From Sphingomonas sp. (lineage in GTDB: Bacteria; Pseudomonadota; Alphaproteobacteria; Sphingomonadales; Sphingomonadaceae), in assembly GCA_030824725.1 (NCBI GenBank), contig JAPJRE010000273.1, positions 1-5,755 of the forward strand: a stretch of 5,755 nucleotides of DNA, in the 5' to 3' direction. Below the pieces are notes generated by a model that saw only the letters and a list, made by a program, of their open reading frames with translations, was not told the origin of the DNA and made no database searches. Of this stretch, positions 5,034-5,755 are shown one piece after another. The translations under genes and the position numbers were made by a program. Position 1 is the first letter of the stretch, and every line of letters starts with the position of its first letter.

Positions 5034-5755
5034 ATGTCAAATTCTTCCCTCGCCTTTGCATTCGATGAACCGTCACCGCCCATCGTTGTGATGGCGGCCC
5101 AGACCATGGCATCCGAGTTGGAGGCAGGCCGCGCGCTTTCACGCAGCGACGTCGCGCGCATCATGACAGAGCACTTCGGGGGGAGCGATGCTCTCGGGCG
5201 TTGGTCAGTTCGTGACGCCCATGCAGCTATCGAGCTGGCACAGGTTCAATACCTGCGAGCAGCGGATCAGATCCTGCTCTCGGCGTCGATCGACGAGGCG
5301 GAACGGTTCTTCTGCTCCGTCGATGCCCGACTGCCGACCCAGACCAATCGCAGCGACGAGCAGATCGAATGGCAGCAGTTTGCGACGCCGCCGCGCCTTG
5401 CCTGGCTTGCTGCTCGAGCCTGCGCGCTGGCCACTGACGAGCCTGTGCTGGAACCCTCGGCCGGAACGGGCATGCTCGCGGTCTGGGCCGCTAAGGCCGA
5501 CTCGCGCCTTGCCCTCAACGAAATCTCGCCGCTGCGCCGCGACTGCCTGAGCGCCTTGTTCCCTGCGGCCCGAGTGACCGGCCATGACGCCGAACTGATC
5601 GACGAGCTGCTCGATCCAGCCATCATTCCGAGCGTCGTCTTGATGAATCCTCCCTATTCGCACGGCATCGAGCGAGGGCGCGATAGTCGCACCGGCTCGC
5701 GCCACCTCAGGTCGGCATGGAACCGTCTGGCACCCGGCGGTCGCCTTGTCGCGAT
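5034..5755 (+). CDS. Strawberry-notch-type methylase/helicase, N-terminal methylase part (3' end outside window)
   Basis: 240 residues are visible from ATG 5034 and the frame is open to the right edge. The start is marked by a full AGGAGGT ribosome site (5023-5029), five bases upstream. After a helical N-terminal region (1-105) comes an adenine-methyltransferase fold: QQFATPPRLA (114-123), SAM-binding motif I VLEPSAGTGMLA (138-149), an acidic NEIS strand end (162-165), and the catalytic motif NPPYS (205-209) typical of N6-adenine methylases. A methylase domain of this form directly after a CHC2/Toprim gene is characteristic of the large 'strawberry notch-like NTP hydrolase' proteins of alphaproteobacterial plasmids and islands, in which a superfamily-2 helicase follows. 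The helicase part is outside the window, so that half of the call rests on context. A stand-alone DNA methylase remains possible. It may act on element DNA for protection against host defence or for replication; the role is not established. Confidence 0.72.
   Translation, partial: MSNSSLAFAFDEPSPPIVVMAAQTMASELEAGRALSRSDVARIMTEHFGGSDALGRWSVRDAHAAIELAQVQYLRAADQILLSASIDEAERFFCSVDARLPTQTNRSDEQIEWQQFATPPRLAWLAARACALATDEPVLEPSAGTGMLAVWAAKADSRLALNEISPLRRDCLSALFPAARVTGHDAELIDELLDPAIIPSVVLMNPPYSHGIERGRDSRTGSRHLRSAWNRLAPGGRLVA

Larger units (their letters stand above)
1791..5755. mobile_element. Genomic island (ICE/IME-like), left part only
   Basis: The segment begins at the tRNA-Lys junction and carries, in order, a tyrosine integrase, a VirB1-type lytic transglycosylase, a CHC2/Toprim protein and a methylase/helicase of the strawberry-notch type. 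Base composition is visibly less GC-rich than the chromosomal gene on the left. A tRNA 3' fragment next to an integrase is the standard signature of an integrated island. The transglycosylase suggests conjugative transfer, but no relaxase, coupling protein or other secretion genes are visible, so ICE, IME and integrated plasmid cannot be told apart. The right end is outside the window. Confidence 0.7.

Noticed and set aside
5205..5705. Minus-strand open frame of 166 codons
   Set aside because: It is antisense to the methylase domain, whose SAM and NPPY motifs and perfect ribosome site show the plus frame is real.
1..5755. CRISPR array or insertion-sequence ends
   Set aside because: No regularly spaced repeats, no transposase gene and no paired terminal inverted repeats with target duplication were seen.

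Overview
The window reads as the left end of an integrated genomic island (ICE- or IME-like) in a high-GC alphaproteobacterium, possibly a sphingomonad. Three things support this: very GC-rich flanking chromosome (46 of 60 bases are G/C at 961-1020, counted by hand), two exact copies of the alphaproteobacterial LexA-box pattern GTTC-N7-GTTC, and gene families common in that group. The genus is inference.

Layout. Positions 2-1723 (+) are host chromosome: the 3' part of a gene for a beta-propeller protein, running off the left edge. At 1746-1790 (- strand) lies the 3' half of a tRNA-Lys(CTT) gene, from anticodon loop to encoded CCA. It stops abruptly at 1790/1791, which I take as the attachment core and left junction of the island. 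Base composition falls there (63 of 130 bases are G/C in 1791-1920). Next come a compact regulatory region (1791-1921) and a tyrosine integrase (1922-3193, +). A lytic transglycosylase of VirB1/SLT type (3283-3939, -) converges on the integrase. It is divergent from a CHC2-zinc-finger/Toprim protein (4064-4993, +), followed 40 bp later by the N-terminal methylase part of a large strawberry-notch-type methylase/helicase (5034 to the right edge, +).

Working model. The integrase would recombine the element at tRNA-Lys, the transglycosylase would open peptidoglycan locally for a transfer apparatus, and the Toprim and methylase/helicase proteins would act on element DNA. The most interesting signal is regulatory. 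The only two exact LexA-box matches I could find by eye both lie in promoter regions: one overlaps the -35 of the integrase promoter (1864-1878), the other lies between the transglycosylase and Toprim genes (3971-3985). This suggests direct SOS control of both excision and the DNA-processing/transfer genes. The pattern is visible in the sequence; the regulation is inferred.
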